Assembly (NCBI RefSeq): GCF_006716745.1
Contig: NZ_VFPP01000001.1
Location: forward strand, 5,405,386-5,469,385
DNA length: 64,000 nt
Direction: 5' to 3'
From: Saccharothrix saharensis
Lineage (GTDB): Bacteria > Actinomycetota > Actinomycetes > Mycobacteriales > Pseudonocardiaceae
Of this stretch, positions 9,810 through 18,443 are shown piece after piece. The position numbers and the translations under genes were made by a program. Each line of letters starts with the position of its first letter. The stretch's first letter is position 1. The notes below the pieces were generated by a model. The model did not search any database, was not told where the DNA came from, and worked only from the letters and a program-made list of their open reading frames with translations.

Positions 9810-10862
9810 GTGCTGATTTCCCAGCGCCCCTCGCTCAGCGAGGAAGCGGTCAACGAGACCCGCTCCCGGTTCGTCATCGAGCCGCTGGAGCCGGGCTTCG
9901 GCTACACCCTCGGCAACTCGATTCGCCGCACCCTGCTGTCGTCCATCCCCGGCGCGGCCGTGACCAGCATCCGCATCGACGGTGTGCTGCACGAGTTCAC
10001 GACCGTCCCCGGTGTGAAGGAAGACGTCACCGACATCATCCTCAACCTCAAGGAGCTGGTCGTCAGCTCCGAGGAGGACGAGCCGGTGACCATGTACCTG
10101 CGCAAGCAGGGGCCGGGCGCGGTGACCGCGGGCGACATCGTGCCTCCGGCCGGTGTCACCGTGCACAACCCCGACCTGCACATCGCCACCCTGAACGGCA
10201 AGGGCAAGCTGGAGATCGAGCTCGTGGTCGAGCGCGGTCGCGGCTACGTCCCCGCCGTGCAGAACAAGCAGGCCGGTGCCGAGATCGGCCGCATTCCGGT
10301 CGACTCGATCTACTCGCCCGTCATGAAGGTGACCTACAAGGTCGAGGCCACCCGTGTCGAGCAGCGGACCGACTTCGACAAGCTGATCCTCGACGTCGAG
10401 ACCAAGCCGTCCATCACGCCGCGCGACGCCGTCGCGTCGGCGGGCAAGACGCTGGTCGAGCTGTTCGGTCTCGCCCGCGAGCTGAACGTCGACGCCGAGG
10501 GCATCGAGATCGGCCCCTCGCCCGCCGAGGCGGACACCATCGCGGCGTTCGCGATGCCGATCGAGGACCTGGACCTCACCGTCCGGTCCTACAACTGCCT
10601 CAAGCGCGAGGGCATCCACACCGTGGGCGAGCTGGTCTCGCGCAGCGAGGCGGACCTGCTGGACATCCGCAACTTCGGCGCCAAGTCGATCGACGAGGTC
10701 AAGATGAAGCTCGTCGGTCTCGGCCTCGCGCTGAAGGACAGCCCTCCTGGGTTCGACCCGTCGGCCGCCGCGTCCGACTACCCGGCCGAAGGCTGGGGCA
10801 CGGACACCGCCGTGGACTCCCACGACGACGGCCAGGACTACGCGGAGACCGAGCAGCTCTGA
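9810..10862 (+). CDS. rpoA: DNA-directed RNA polymerase subunit alpha
   Basis: A 350-aa alpha subunit. The N-terminal dimerisation domain (residues 1-230; [20 protein letters not shown]) organises beta and beta-prime. The C-terminal domain (about 255-320; [19 protein letters not shown], then [16 protein letters not shown]) contacts UP elements and activators. An acidic tail of about 35 residues (ending [13 protein letters not shown]) follows. The GTG start is preceded by GAGAGGAAG. Confidence 0.98.
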   Translation: MLISQRPSLSEEAVNETRSRFVIEPLEPGFGYTLGNSIRRTLLSSIPGAAVTSIRIDGVLHEFTTVPGVKEDVTDIILNLKELVVSSEEDEPVTMYLRKQGPGAVTAGDIVPPAGVTVHNPDLHIATLNGKGKLEIELVVERGRGYVPAVQNKQAGAEIGRIPVDSIYSPVMKVTYKVEATRVEQRTDFDKLILDVETKPSITPRDAVASAGKTLVELFGLARELNVDAEGIEIGPSPAEADTIAAFAMPIEDLDLTVRSYNCLKREGIHTVGELVSRSEADLLDIRNFGAKSIDEVKMKLVGLGLALKDSPPGFDPSAAASDYPAEGWGTDTAVDSHDDGQDYAETEQL

Positions 10863-10920
10863 GGTCGCTGAGCGGCCGGGCCGGAGCAGAGGATCAGAAA
10901 GAAATCCGAGGAGCAATTCG

Positions 10921-11526
10921 ATGCCCACCCCCACCAAGGGACCCCGTCTCGGGGGCTCGCCGGCCCACGAGCGGCTGATGCTGGCCAACCTGGCCACGTC
11001 CCTGTTCACCCACGGTCGGATCACGACCACCGAGGCCAAGGCGAAGCGGCTGCGCCCGTACGCCGAGAAGCTGATCAGCAAGGCGAAGGTCGGCGACCTG
11101 CACAACCGTCGTGAGATCCTCAAGGTCATCCGCGACAAGGACATCGTGCACAAGCTGTTCGCCGAGATCGGTCCGCAGTTCGCCGACCGCCCCGGTGGCT
11201 ACACCCGCATCACCAAGACGCTGCCGCGCAAGGGCGACAACGCCCCCATGGCCGTGATCGAGCTGGTCGCGGAGTCCACCGTGACCTCCGAGGCGGAGCG
11301 CGCCCGCAAGACGAAGTTCGCCAAGGACCAGACCGCCACCCCGAAGAACGACACGGCGGCGGCTGAGGCCGAGGAGACCAAGTCCGAGGACGTGCAGGAC
11401 CAGGACGCCGAGGCGCCCGAGTCGGCCACGAAGGACGCGACGGAGGAGCCCGCCGAGGGCGCCGACGACGCCTCCGCCGAGGCGAAGGCCGACGGCAAGG
11501 CCGAGGACAAGAAGGACGAGTCCTGA
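10921..11526 (+). CDS. rplQ: 50S ribosomal protein L17 with acidic C-terminal extension
   Basis: A 201-aa L17 protein. Residues 1-118 are the conserved domain ([55 protein letters not shown]). Residues of about 130-201 are an Ala/Glu/Asp/Lys-rich, low-complexity tail, longer than the E. coli protein (127 aa) but common in actinobacteria. It is the last gene of the alpha-type operon. The stop is followed by a 16-bp hairpin just before truA. Confidence 0.97.
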   Translation: MPTPTKGPRLGGSPAHERLMLANLATSLFTHGRITTTEAKAKRLRPYAEKLISKAKVGDLHNRREILKVIRDKDIVHKLFAEIGPQFADRPGGYTRITKTLPRKGDNAPMAVIELVAESTVTSEAERARKTKFAKDQTATPKNDTAAAEAEETKSEDVQDQDAEAPESATKDATEEPAEGADDASAEAKADGKAEDKKDES

Positions 11527-11545
11527 CGGACGCGCACTTCACCGA

Positions 11546-11580
11546 CGAGCCCGTCGTTCCCGCTGGGGACGACGGGCTCG
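11546..11580 (+). terminator. Strong hairpin between rplQ and truA
   Basis: A 16-bp stem (11546-11561 with 11565-11580, one T-G wobble) and a 3-nt loop, followed by TTCGTGTG. It ends 5 nt before the truA GTG, so it could both terminate the rplQ transcript and mask truA translation. Confidence 0.65.
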
Positions 11581-11585
11581 TTCGT

Positions 11586-12377
11586 GTGCGACTGGACCTG
11601 GCCTACGACGGCACGGACTTCTCCGGGTGGGCGCGGCAGCCCGGCCGCCGCACGGTGTGCGGTGTCCTGGAGGACACGATGTCGACGGTGCTGCGCGAGG
11701 ACGTGCAGCTGACCGTGGCCGGTCGGACGGACGCGGGCGTGCACGCGTCCGGGCAGGTGGCGCACGTCGACCTGCCCGCCGCGGTGGACGTCGCCGGCCT
11801 GCCGAAGCGCCTGGCCCGCGCGCTGCCCGCGGACGTGCGGGTGTTCTCGGCCCGGGTGGTGCCCGCCGAGTTCGACGCCCGGTTCGCCGCGCTGCGCCGG
11901 CACTACGAGTACCGGGTCACCGACGCCGCGTTCGGGGCGCACCCGCTGCGGCGGCTCGACACGCTGGCGTGGCCGCGTCCGCTCGACCTGGACGCGTTGA
12001 ACGCGGCGTCGCAGTTGTTGTTGGGCGAACAGGACTTCTGCGCGTTCTGCAAGCGCCGCGAGGGCGCGACCACGATCCGCGAGCTGCAACGCCTGGAGTG
12101 GGTGCGCGACGGCGCCGTGCTGACCGCGCACGTGTCCGCGGACGCGTTCTGCCACTCGATGGTGCGCAGCCTGGTCGGCGCGCTGCTGGCCGTGGGCGAG
12201 GGGCGCAAGCCGGTGGGCTGGCCCGCGTCGCTGCTGTCGCTGACCGCGCGGTCCAGCGAGGTCACCGTCGCCCCGCCGCACGGGTTGTCGCTGGTCCGGG
12301 TCGACTACCCGGCCGACGACGAGCTGGCCGCGCGGGCCGCCGTCACCCGGAACGTGCGCGGCGCGCCGACCAGGTGA
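11586..12377 (+). CDS. truA: tRNA pseudouridine(38-40) synthase TruA
   Basis: A 263-aa enzyme that isomerises uridines 38-40 in the tRNA anticodon stem. Visible motifs are [17 protein letters not shown], the catalytic segment [19 protein letters not shown] with Asp49, and the C-terminal [17 protein letters not shown]. No Shine-Dalgarno precedes GTG 11586. The frame stays open upstream to a CTG overlapping the rplQ stop but has no ATG or GTG there, and many homologues carry a short N-terminal extension. Its last 35 nt overlap the convergent membrane-protein gene. Confidence 0.93.
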   Translation: MRLDLAYDGTDFSGWARQPGRRTVCGVLEDTMSTVLREDVQLTVAGRTDAGVHASGQVAHVDLPAAVDVAGLPKRLARALPADVRVFSARVVPAEFDARFAALRRHYEYRVTDAAFGAHPLRRLDTLAWPRPLDLDALNAASQLLLGEQDFCAFCKRREGATTIRELQRLEWVRDGAVLTAHVSADAFCHSMVRSLVGALLAVGEGRKPVGWPASLLSLTARSSEVTVAPPHGLSLVRVDYPADDELAARAAVTRNVRGAPTR

Positions 12378-13281
12378 GCCAGGCCGCGCCGCCCAGCGGG
12401 ATCTCCGCCAGGTAGGTGAAGAAGGCGAACAGGAGCACGCCCGCCACGGCCGGCGCGGCGGGCGTGCCCAGGCCGACCAGCAGCGCGATGGTGCCGTTCT
12501 CGGTGACGCCGACGCCGCCGGGCGTGACCACGGCCAGCGTGAGCAGCCTGCTCACCGCGAAGGCCGCCACCGTCGGACCGAGTCCCAGGTGGACGCCCGC
12601 GGCGGCCAGGCACCACCACAGCAGCACGCCCTGCAGCAGCAGGTAGGCGAGCATGCCCGCGGTCATCCGGCGCCACCCGGCCCGGACGACCTCGCCGGTC
12701 TGGCGGCGCAGCCGCAGCAGGAACCGGGCGGCCCGGCCGCCGAGGAGCCGGCACACCCACCGCAGGCGGATCAGCGCCACCACCGCGAGCAGCAGCCCGG
12801 CCGCCGCGCCGACCGCCGCGACCAGCACGCCGTCACCGAAGACCACCGCGCCCTGCACGGCCAGCGCGAGCAGCGGCAGCGCCGCCCGGGACAGCGCGTT
12901 CCACAGGCCGCTGACGAGCGCCGACGTGGTGATCGCCCGCGCCGAGTGGCCCCAGCTCGCGGCCATCACCGCGGTCACCGCCACCCCGGCCGCGCCGCCG
13001 AGCGGCAGCACGTTGCTGACCGCGCTGCCCGCGGCGTTCAGGCTGAACGCCTGGGTGTTGCGCAGGCCGGGCAACGAGCCGGTGAGCACGTAGGTGTAGG
13101 CCCAGAGCCCGGCCAGCCACAGCGCGGTCAACCCCAGTGCCGTGCCCGGGCCGACGGCGCGCAACTGCTCCGCGACCGCCGTCCACGCCACGCCGCTCAC
13201 GGCGGGCACCAGGGCGACCACGAGCCACGCCGCCAGGGCCAGTGACGCCAGCGACGCGGTGACGCGCAGCCACGGCCTCAT
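12343..13281 (-). CDS. LPG-synthase-type integral membrane protein (UPF0104/AglD-like)
   Basis: A 312-aa protein with about seven to eight membrane helices and the hallmark [20 protein letters not shown] of the lysylphosphatidylglycerol-synthase transmembrane family. It lacks the aminoacyl-transferase domain of MprF. Relatives often act as flippases or glycolipid-handling proteins, so its exact role is unknown. The ATG (13281) overlaps the stop of the PIG-L gene (ATGA), so the two are coupled. Together with the divergent glycosyltransferase it suggests a small glycoconjugate module. Confidence 0.8.
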   Translation of the reverse strand: MRPWLRVTASLASLALAAWLVVALVPAVSGVAWTAVAEQLRAVGPGTALGLTALWLAGLWAYTYVLTGSLPGLRNTQAFSLNAAGSAVSNVLPLGGAAGVAVTAVMAASWGHSARAITTSALVSGLWNALSRAALPLLALAVQGAVVFGDGVLVAAVGAAAGLLLAVVALIRLRWVCRLLGGRAARFLLRLRRQTGEVVRAGWRRMTAGMLAYLLLQGVLLWWCLAAAGVHLGLGPTVAAFAVSRLLTLAVVTPGGVGVTENGTIALLVGLGTPAAPAVAGVLLFAFFTYLAEIPLGGAAWLTWSARRARSG

Positions 13282-14015
13282 CGCGCTCGCAATCGTTTGC
13301 GCTCGACGTACCACTCCGTTCCCAGGATCGTCCTGAACAGCGGTGGCGGCAGCTTGAGCAGCGCGGCGAGGGTGCGGCTCGAGTCGCCGCCGGTGGTCTG
13401 GGTGGCGTGCGCCGCCATCGCGCGCCGCTTCGCCCCCGCGTACCGCCGGACATCCACCGAGTGGGTGATCTCGGCGCGGGCGGTGTACGCGCGCTCGAAC
13501 GGCTCCAGGTCGAAGTCGCGGACCAGGCGGGCCAGCCGCAGGCCGCGCAGCAGCCACGTGCGGTCGACCGTCGCCTCCCACACGCGGGGCGTGCCGGCGA
13601 GTTCGGCGGCCAGCGCGCCCACCCGGTGCACCTGCACGTGGTCGGGGTGGCCGTAGCCGCCGTGCGGGTCGTAGGCGGTGAGCAGGTCGGCGCGTTCCTC
13701 GTGCAGCAGCTCGGCCAGCCGTTCGGCGGCCTCGCCGACGTCGGCGCGGGCGAAACCGCGCCGCCCGTCCAGGCCGGAGTCGGGGTAGCCGAGGAACTCC
13801 ACCCGCGCGCAGCCGAGAGCACGGGCCGCCGCGTGCGCTTCCTTCGTGCGCACGGTGCCCAGATCGGTCCGATGCGCGCTCAGCCCTCGTTCACCGGCGG
13901 TCGCGACGACGAGCACGACGCGGTGTCCCTCCCGCGCGAGGCGCGCCATCGTGCCGCCGGTCAGCAGGGCTTCGTCGTCTGGGTGGGCGTGGAAGAAGAC
14001 GCACGTTCGGCTCAC
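13278..14015 (-). CDS. PIG-L family zinc deacetylase
   Basis: A 245-aa LmbE/PIG-L protein. The zinc-binding motif AHPDDE is at residues 10-15 and the second motif GYGHPDH is near residue 125. Family members remove N-acetyl groups from GlcNAc-containing molecules, for example MshB in mycothiol synthesis. The ending [11 protein letters not shown] and the location beside a glycosyltransferase and an LPG-type membrane protein point to a glycoconjugate substrate rather than mycothiol. It is transcribed away from the glycosyltransferase across a 43-nt gap. Confidence 0.85.
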   Translation of the reverse strand: MSRTCVFFHAHPDDEALLTGGTMARLAREGHRVVLVVATAGERGLSAHRTDLGTVRTKEAHAAARALGCARVEFLGYPDSGLDGRRGFARADVGEAAERLAELLHEERADLLTAYDPHGGYGHPDHVQVHRVGALAAELAGTPRVWEATVDRTWLLRGLRLARLVRDFDLEPFERAYTARAEITHSVDVRRYAGAKRRAMAAHATQTTGGDSSRTLAALLKLPPPLFRTILGTEWYVERKRLRAR

Positions 14016-14058
14016 GGGTGCAAGAGTGTCAGTTGGTCCGTTCGGCGGCTTGACGGGA

Positions 14059-15132
14059 GTGCACTTGTCGATCGTTCACGTCACCGACTGCTTCCTGCCG
14101 CGCCTGGGCGGGATCGAGGTGCAGGTGGCCGGGTTGGCCCGCGAGCAGGCGCGCGCCGGGGAGGACGTGCACGTGGTGACCGCGACCAGGGACGCGGCAC
14201 CGGGGGACGGGTACGAGGTGCACCGGATCGCCGTGCGGCTGCCGTGGGACCTGCCCGTGCACCCGCGGGCGGGCTCGCACCTCGACCGGGTGATCGCCGC
14301 GCGGTGGCCGTCGGTGGTGTACGTGCACGTCGGCGCGATCTCGCCGTTCGCCTGGTCGGGGGTGCGGTCGGCACTGCGGCTCGGCCTGCCCGCGGTGGTC
14401 GTGGTGCACAGCATGTGGGACCCGGTGGTGCAGCGGTGCTACCGGGCGCTGGACCGGCTGGCGTCGTGGAGCACGGCGCGGGTGGCGGTGGCGGCGGTGA
14501 GCCGTGCGGCGGCGGACCGGGTGCGGGCGGTCGTCCCCGGGTTGCCGGTGGCGGTGGTGCCGAACGGGATCGTGCCGTCGGCGTGGCGCGGGTTACCGAC
14601 GCAGCGGCCGGACGACGCCGTGCACGTGGTGTCGGTGGGTCGGCTGGCGGCGCGCAAGGAGCCCATGGCGTTGCTGCGGGCGTTGCGGGCGGTGTCGTCG
14701 GACGTCCGGCTGCGGGCGACGGTGGCCGGGGCGGGGCCGGAGATGGCTGTCCTGCGGCGGTACGTCGAGCGGCACGGGATGGGGTGGGTGAGCCTGCCCG
14801 GGCGGCTGGACCGGCAGGGGGTGGGTCACCTGCTGGCCGGGGCGGACGTGTTCGTGAACCCGGCGGTGCGGGAGGCGTTCGGGCTGGCGGCGCTGGAGGC
14901 GCGGACGGCGGGGGTGCCGGTGGTGGCGCGGCCGGGGACGGGGGTGGCGGACTTCGTGCGCGACGGGGTGGAGGGGCTGCTGACGCACGACCTGGCGGCG
15001 GGGATCGCGCGCCTGGCGCACGACCGGGAGGAACGCCTGCGGATCGCGGCGCACAACCGGACCACCGAACCGACCCACTGCACGTGGCCGCGGGTGCTGG
15101 CGGCGCTGCGCTCGTGCGCGGCGCGGGTGTGA
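14059..15132 (+). CDS. GT4-family glycosyltransferase
   Basis: A 357-aa GT-B glycosyltransferase of the GT4 type. The N-terminal acceptor domain begins with LSIVHVTDCFLPRLGGIEV. The C-terminal nucleotide-sugar domain contains VVSVGRLAARKEPMALL, GAGPEMAVLRRYV and the GT4 motif NPAVREAFGLAALEARTAG with the EAFG core. The start may be GTG 14059 or TTG 14065, the latter with GGGAG 5 nt upstream. It is divergent from PIG-L and ends 3 nt before a convergent Uma2 gene. Donor and acceptor are unknown. Confidence 0.87.
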   Translation: MHLSIVHVTDCFLPRLGGIEVQVAGLAREQARAGEDVHVVTATRDAAPGDGYEVHRIAVRLPWDLPVHPRAGSHLDRVIAARWPSVVYVHVGAISPFAWSGVRSALRLGLPAVVVVHSMWDPVVQRCYRALDRLASWSTARVAVAAVSRAAADRVRAVVPGLPVAVVPNGIVPSAWRGLPTQRPDDAVHVVSVGRLAARKEPMALLRALRAVSSDVRLRATVAGAGPEMAVLRRYVERHGMGWVSLPGRLDRQGVGHLLAGADVFVNPAVREAFGLAALEARTAGVPVVARPGTGVADFVRDGVEGLLTHDLAAGIARLAHDREERLRIAAHNRTTEPTHCTWPRVLAALRSCAARV

Positions 15133-15135
15133 GGG

Positions 15136-15759
15136 CTAGAAGACGAGGTCGGCCGAGTCGAGCGTGATCGGGACGGGCGCGGCGGTGATGGTCGCGGCTC
15201 CGGCGGCCCGGACGGTGTTCTCCAGCACGTACTGGCCCTCGTGCAACCGGTGCGCGATCAGCTCCAGCCCGGGATGATCACCCTTGCGGCTGATCGTCCA
15301 GAGGAACGGCACGCCGGCAGCGGCGTAGGCGACCACCTTCGCTTCGCGTTCGTTCCGGTCGTTACCCGGTGACCAGACCTCGACCGCCAGTCGCAGCGCC
15401 TCGGCGGGGAAGCTCGCACCGGCGGGCGGCCGGTCCATGATCACCACATCGGGGATGGAACCGTTGCGGAGAGTGGAGGAGATCTTCACTCCCACGCCGA
15501 TCACCGCGTAGAGGTCTGTCCGGCCGGCCGCGGAGATCGAATCCTCGAACGGCCGGATGAGACGGGTCACCGCGAGCTGGTGCTCGCCGGAAGGAGGGGG
15601 ATCCACGTGGAAGTGTCCGAAGATCAGCTCGACGCTCGAACCGTCCTCCGGGGAGGGCAGCTCGATCCATTCCTGAATGGTGTGCGGGCCGATCAACGGG
15701 TTCGGCAGGGCGGCCCCTTCCAGTCGCGCCTGGGTCTCTTCCTTCAGCGCTGCGGACAT
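15136..15759 (-). CDS. Uma2 family protein (DUF820, PD-(D/E)XK fold)
   Basis: A 207-aa Uma2/DUF820 protein. Members have a restriction-endonuclease-like fold and are abundant in actinobacteria, but their biological role is unclear. Visible motifs are SIPDVVIMDRPP, LAVEVWSPGNDRNEREAKV (the putative D...EVxSP active site) and AYAAAGVPFLWTI. The ATG at 15759 is chosen because GGAGG lies 8 nt upstream; an ATG 30 nt earlier is less likely. Confidence 0.85.
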   Translation of the reverse strand: MSAALKEETQARLEGAALPNPLIGPHTIQEWIELPSPEDGSSVELIFGHFHVDPPPSGEHQLAVTRLIRPFEDSISAAGRTDLYAVIGVGVKISSTLRNGSIPDVVIMDRPPAGASFPAEALRLAVEVWSPGNDRNEREAKVVAYAAAGVPFLWTISRKGDHPGLELIAHRLHEGQYVLENTVRAAGAATITAAPVPITLDSADLVF

Positions 15760-15843
15760 GGTTCCAACCTCCACGATCGACTTGATCATGACCGTAGCGC
15801 AGTCCCACCGGGGCGAAGCAGTGCCGGATCGGGTGAAACGCGG

Positions 15844-15880
15844 AGCGGCCCCTCACCGGCGGAAGTGGTGAGGGGCCGCT
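15844..15880 (-). terminator. Terminator hairpin between Uma2 and subtilase genes
   Basis: A perfect 14-bp stem (15844-15857 with 15867-15880) and a 9-nt loop. It lies 27 nt after the stop of the minus-strand subtilase gene, so it most likely ends that transcript. Confidence 0.7.
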
Positions 15881-15907
15881 GTGGTGCGACTGGATCGGGC
15901 GACCGGC

Positions 15908-17470
15908 TTACAGGTCGAGGGTCCAGGTGTCGATGTAGCCCGTGTCCTGGCTGTACGCGTCACGCACGCGCAGCTGCCAGGTGCCGTTGGCGTTCTCCGC
16001 CGACAGGTTCAGCGTGTACGTGGCGTCGACGTTGTCCGCGCTGTCCGAACCGGACGTCACCTTCAGCTGCTTGACCGCGCCGCTCGGCGTGATCAGGTCG
16101 ATCGCCAGGTCACCCCGGTAGGTGTGCTTGACGTGCACCTCGACCGTGGCGGTCGAGCCGGCCTTGCCGGCGCAGTCGGTCACGGAGATCGGGCTGGTCG
16201 CGGTGCCCAGGTCCGGCACGGCCACGTCGGTCGCGTTGGTCTTGGCCGCGCAGTTGCCCGGCTGCGGGGTGGAGGAGCCGATCACGCGCAGCAGCTTGTT
16301 CGGCGAACCGGTGCCCGCGTTGCCGACCACGCCGTTCGTCGCGCCGTTGACCAGGGCGTCACGGACCTGCTGCGGCGTGGCGGTGGGGTTCGCGGCCAGG
16401 TAGACGGCCGCCGCGCCGACCACGTGCGGCGTCGCCATCGACGTGCCGCTGATCGTGTTGGTGGCGGTGTCGTTGGTGTGCCAGGCCGACGTGATGCTGG
16501 AGCCCGGCGCGAAGATGTCCAGGCAGGTGCCGATGTTGGAGAACGACGACCGGGCGTCGGTGTTCGTGGTGGAGCCGACCGTGATCGCCTCCGCCGTGCG
16601 CGCCGGGGACGTGTTGCACGCGTTGGCGCCGCTGTCGTTGCCCGCCGCGAGGCCGTAGGTCACACCCGACGCGATGGAGTTGCGCACGGCCTGGTCGACC
16701 GCGGCGTCCGCGCCGCCGCCGAGCGACATGTTCGCCACCGCCGGCTTGGCCGCGTTCGCCGTCACCCAGTCGATGCCCGCGATGACGCCCGCGTACGTGC
16801 CGGAGCCGGCGCAGTTCAGCACCCGCACGCCGACGAGCTTGGCCTTCTTCGCCACGCCGTAGGCCGAGCCCGCGACCGTGCCGGCGACGTGCGTGCCGTG
16901 GCCGTTGCAGTCGGTGGCGTCGTTGTCGTTGTCGACGGTGTCGCGGCCGGTCACGGCGCGACCGCCGAAGTCGCTGTGCGAGAACCGGATGCCCGTGTCG
17001 ATGATGTAGGCGGTGACGCCCGCGCCCTCGTTCGGGTAGGTGTAGGAGTTGTCCAGCGGCAGCGCGGCCTGGTCGACCCGGTCCAGACCCCACGACGGGG
17101 TCGGCGCCTGCGTGCCGGAGATCTTCACCTCGCCGTCCTGCTGCACGTACGACACCGACGGGTCGGCGGCGAGCTTGCGGGCCTGCGCCTCGGTCATGGT
17201 GGCCGAGAAGCCGCGCAGCGCGCTCGTGTACGTGTGCTTGACGTTCGCCTGGTACTTGCCGCTCAACGTCCCGACGCTGCTCGTGCTCATGTCCTTCAGC
17301 ACGACGATGTAGCTGTCCTTGACCGCGTTGGGCGCGTCGGCCCCGAGGATCTGTCCCTCCGCGGCGGCGGAGGTGAAGGTGGTCAGTGCGGCCGTGACCG
17401 CGAACGCCGTGCCCGTGGCCAGCCCGACACCGGCCAGCCGTCTCGTCCTGGACGCGCGAACGTCTCCCAT
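15908..17470 (-). CDS. Secreted S8 subtilisin-like protease with P domain
   Basis: A 520-aa exported serine protease. A signal peptide (residues 1-38, with RASRTRR before a hydrophobic core) is followed by an I9 propeptide (DSYIVVLKD...YVQQDGEV). The S8 catalytic domain has Asp158 (YIIDTGIRFSH), His191 (NGHGTHVAG) and Ser344 (SGTSMATPH). A C-terminal proprotein-convertase P domain spans about 410-520 (HTYRGDLAIDLITPSG...DTGYIDTWTLDL). The ATG at 17470 has a GAGGAG site upstream. No C-terminal membrane anchor is present, so it is a free secreted protease, unlike the mycosin at 23.1-24.6 kb. Confidence 0.92.
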   Translation of the reverse strand: MGDVRASRTRRLAGVGLATGTAFAVTAALTTFTSAAAEGQILGADAPNAVKDSYIVVLKDMSTSSVGTLSGKYQANVKHTYTSALRGFSATMTEAQARKLAADPSVSYVQQDGEVKISGTQAPTPSWGLDRVDQAALPLDNSYTYPNEGAGVTAYIIDTGIRFSHSDFGGRAVTGRDTVDNDNDATDCNGHGTHVAGTVAGSAYGVAKKAKLVGVRVLNCAGSGTYAGVIAGIDWVTANAAKPAVANMSLGGGADAAVDQAVRNSIASGVTYGLAAGNDSGANACNTSPARTAEAITVGSTTNTDARSSFSNIGTCLDIFAPGSSITSAWHTNDTATNTISGTSMATPHVVGAAAVYLAANPTATPQQVRDALVNGATNGVVGNAGTGSPNKLLRVIGSSTPQPGNCAAKTNATDVAVPDLGTATSPISVTDCAGKAGSTATVEVHVKHTYRGDLAIDLITPSGAVKQLKVTSGSDSADNVDATYTLNLSAENANGTWQLRVRDAYSQDTGYIDTWTLDL

Positions 17471-17663
17471 GGCGGGGGTTCTCCTCTTCGCAGGGTGGGT
17501 GCCCGGTCGGTGTCGCCCCCGAAACCGACCGGACACGGTGAGTAGTTCCTAGTTCGCCCTGCGGGTGAGGCGCAAGAATTTGGTGGCAACAGCCGACGAA
17601 TGGCTCCTCCACAGTTTTATTCGTGCTGTGAACGAATTGCTGCGGAGAGTGACTGGACCGAGG

Positions 17664-17700
17664 GCGAAAAATATGCCCCCGGACCGGTGGTCCAGGGGCA
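17664..17700 (-). terminator. Intrinsic terminator after the eccE-partner gene
   Basis: On the minus strand a 12-bp stem with one mismatch (17689-17700 with 17674-17685) is followed by TATTTTTC at 17673-17666. It lies 20 nt past the stop at 17721, so it ends the eccE transcript. The rest of 17471-17663 is AT-richer and without a gene. Confidence 0.8.
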
Positions 17701-17720
17701 CGCCGGGTGTCGCGCGCGGG

Positions 17721-18443
17721 TCAGTCGCCGCGTCGGACCGCACCCAGGATCTGCTGCTCACCGGGGGTGGTGACCAGTCGCAGCGGCCGCCACAGGTTCG
17801 TGCCGAGCGCGATCACCTGATCGTCCTTGAGCGTGGTGAGCTGGTGAGCCATCTGCGGCGGCAGCCGCCAGATCTGGCTCGCCAACTGCGCCTGCCCGAC
17901 CGGCAGCCGTTGCAGCAGCACGAGGTCCGCGGAATTCGCGGTGGTCGCCGCCTGGGGGTGCAAATAGGGCAACACGTACATCGTGGTCTGCCACGGCGAC
18001 CGCGGCGGGAACAACTCCTGCGGCACGTGCCCGCCGTCGTGCACGACGAGCAGCGGGGTGTCCTCCGACGGCCGCGGCAGCTCCACCGGGCTCAGCCGGC
18101 GCAACTGCACCAGCGGCGACGGCCTGCCGTCCGGGCCCGCGCCCGCCGCGCGCACCACCGGCTGCCAGGCCGCCGGGCGGCCCGTCGCGATGGTGATCCA
18201 CGCGCCGGTCGCCATCGCCCGCAACGCGATCTGCCGGGCCAGGTACAGCCCGCCGACCACGACCATGCGGGTCGGCGCGGACCGCAGCACGGAGATCGTC
18301 AGCGGCTCGCCCTGCAGGCCGGAGCCGAGCACCATGCCGCCGCGGTCGCCCGACGGGCTCACCACGTCCAGCATCTGCGGCGACACCAGGAACTCCGGTG
18401 CCACGCCCCTGCCGTTCGTGTCCATCAACCGGGAGTTGCTCAC
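17721..18443 (-). CDS. Conserved eccE-linked protein of unknown function
   Basis: A 240-aa protein starting at GTG 18443, which overlaps the eccE stop (GTGA). I do not recognise a named domain. A mildly hydrophobic alpha/beta-looking stretch (MVVVGGLYLARQIALRAMA, then AWITIATGRPAAWQPV) resembles a nucleotide-binding or Rossmann-like half, and no membrane span or signal peptide is obvious. The C-terminal half (QIWRLPPQMAHQLTTLKDD) is soluble. Tight coupling to eccE suggests a role in the T7SS, perhaps a cytosolic EccE companion. This is inferred from position only. Confidence 0.7.
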   Translation of the reverse strand: MSNSRLMDTNGRGVAPEFLVSPQMLDVVSPSGDRGGMVLGSGLQGEPLTISVLRSAPTRMVVVGGLYLARQIALRAMATGAWITIATGRPAAWQPVVRAAGAGPDGRPSPLVQLRRLSPVELPRPSEDTPLLVVHDGGHVPQELFPPRSPWQTTMYVLPYLHPQAATTANSADLVLLQRLPVGQAQLASQIWRLPPQMAHQLTTLKDDQVIALGTNLWRPLRLVTTPGEQQILGAVRRGD

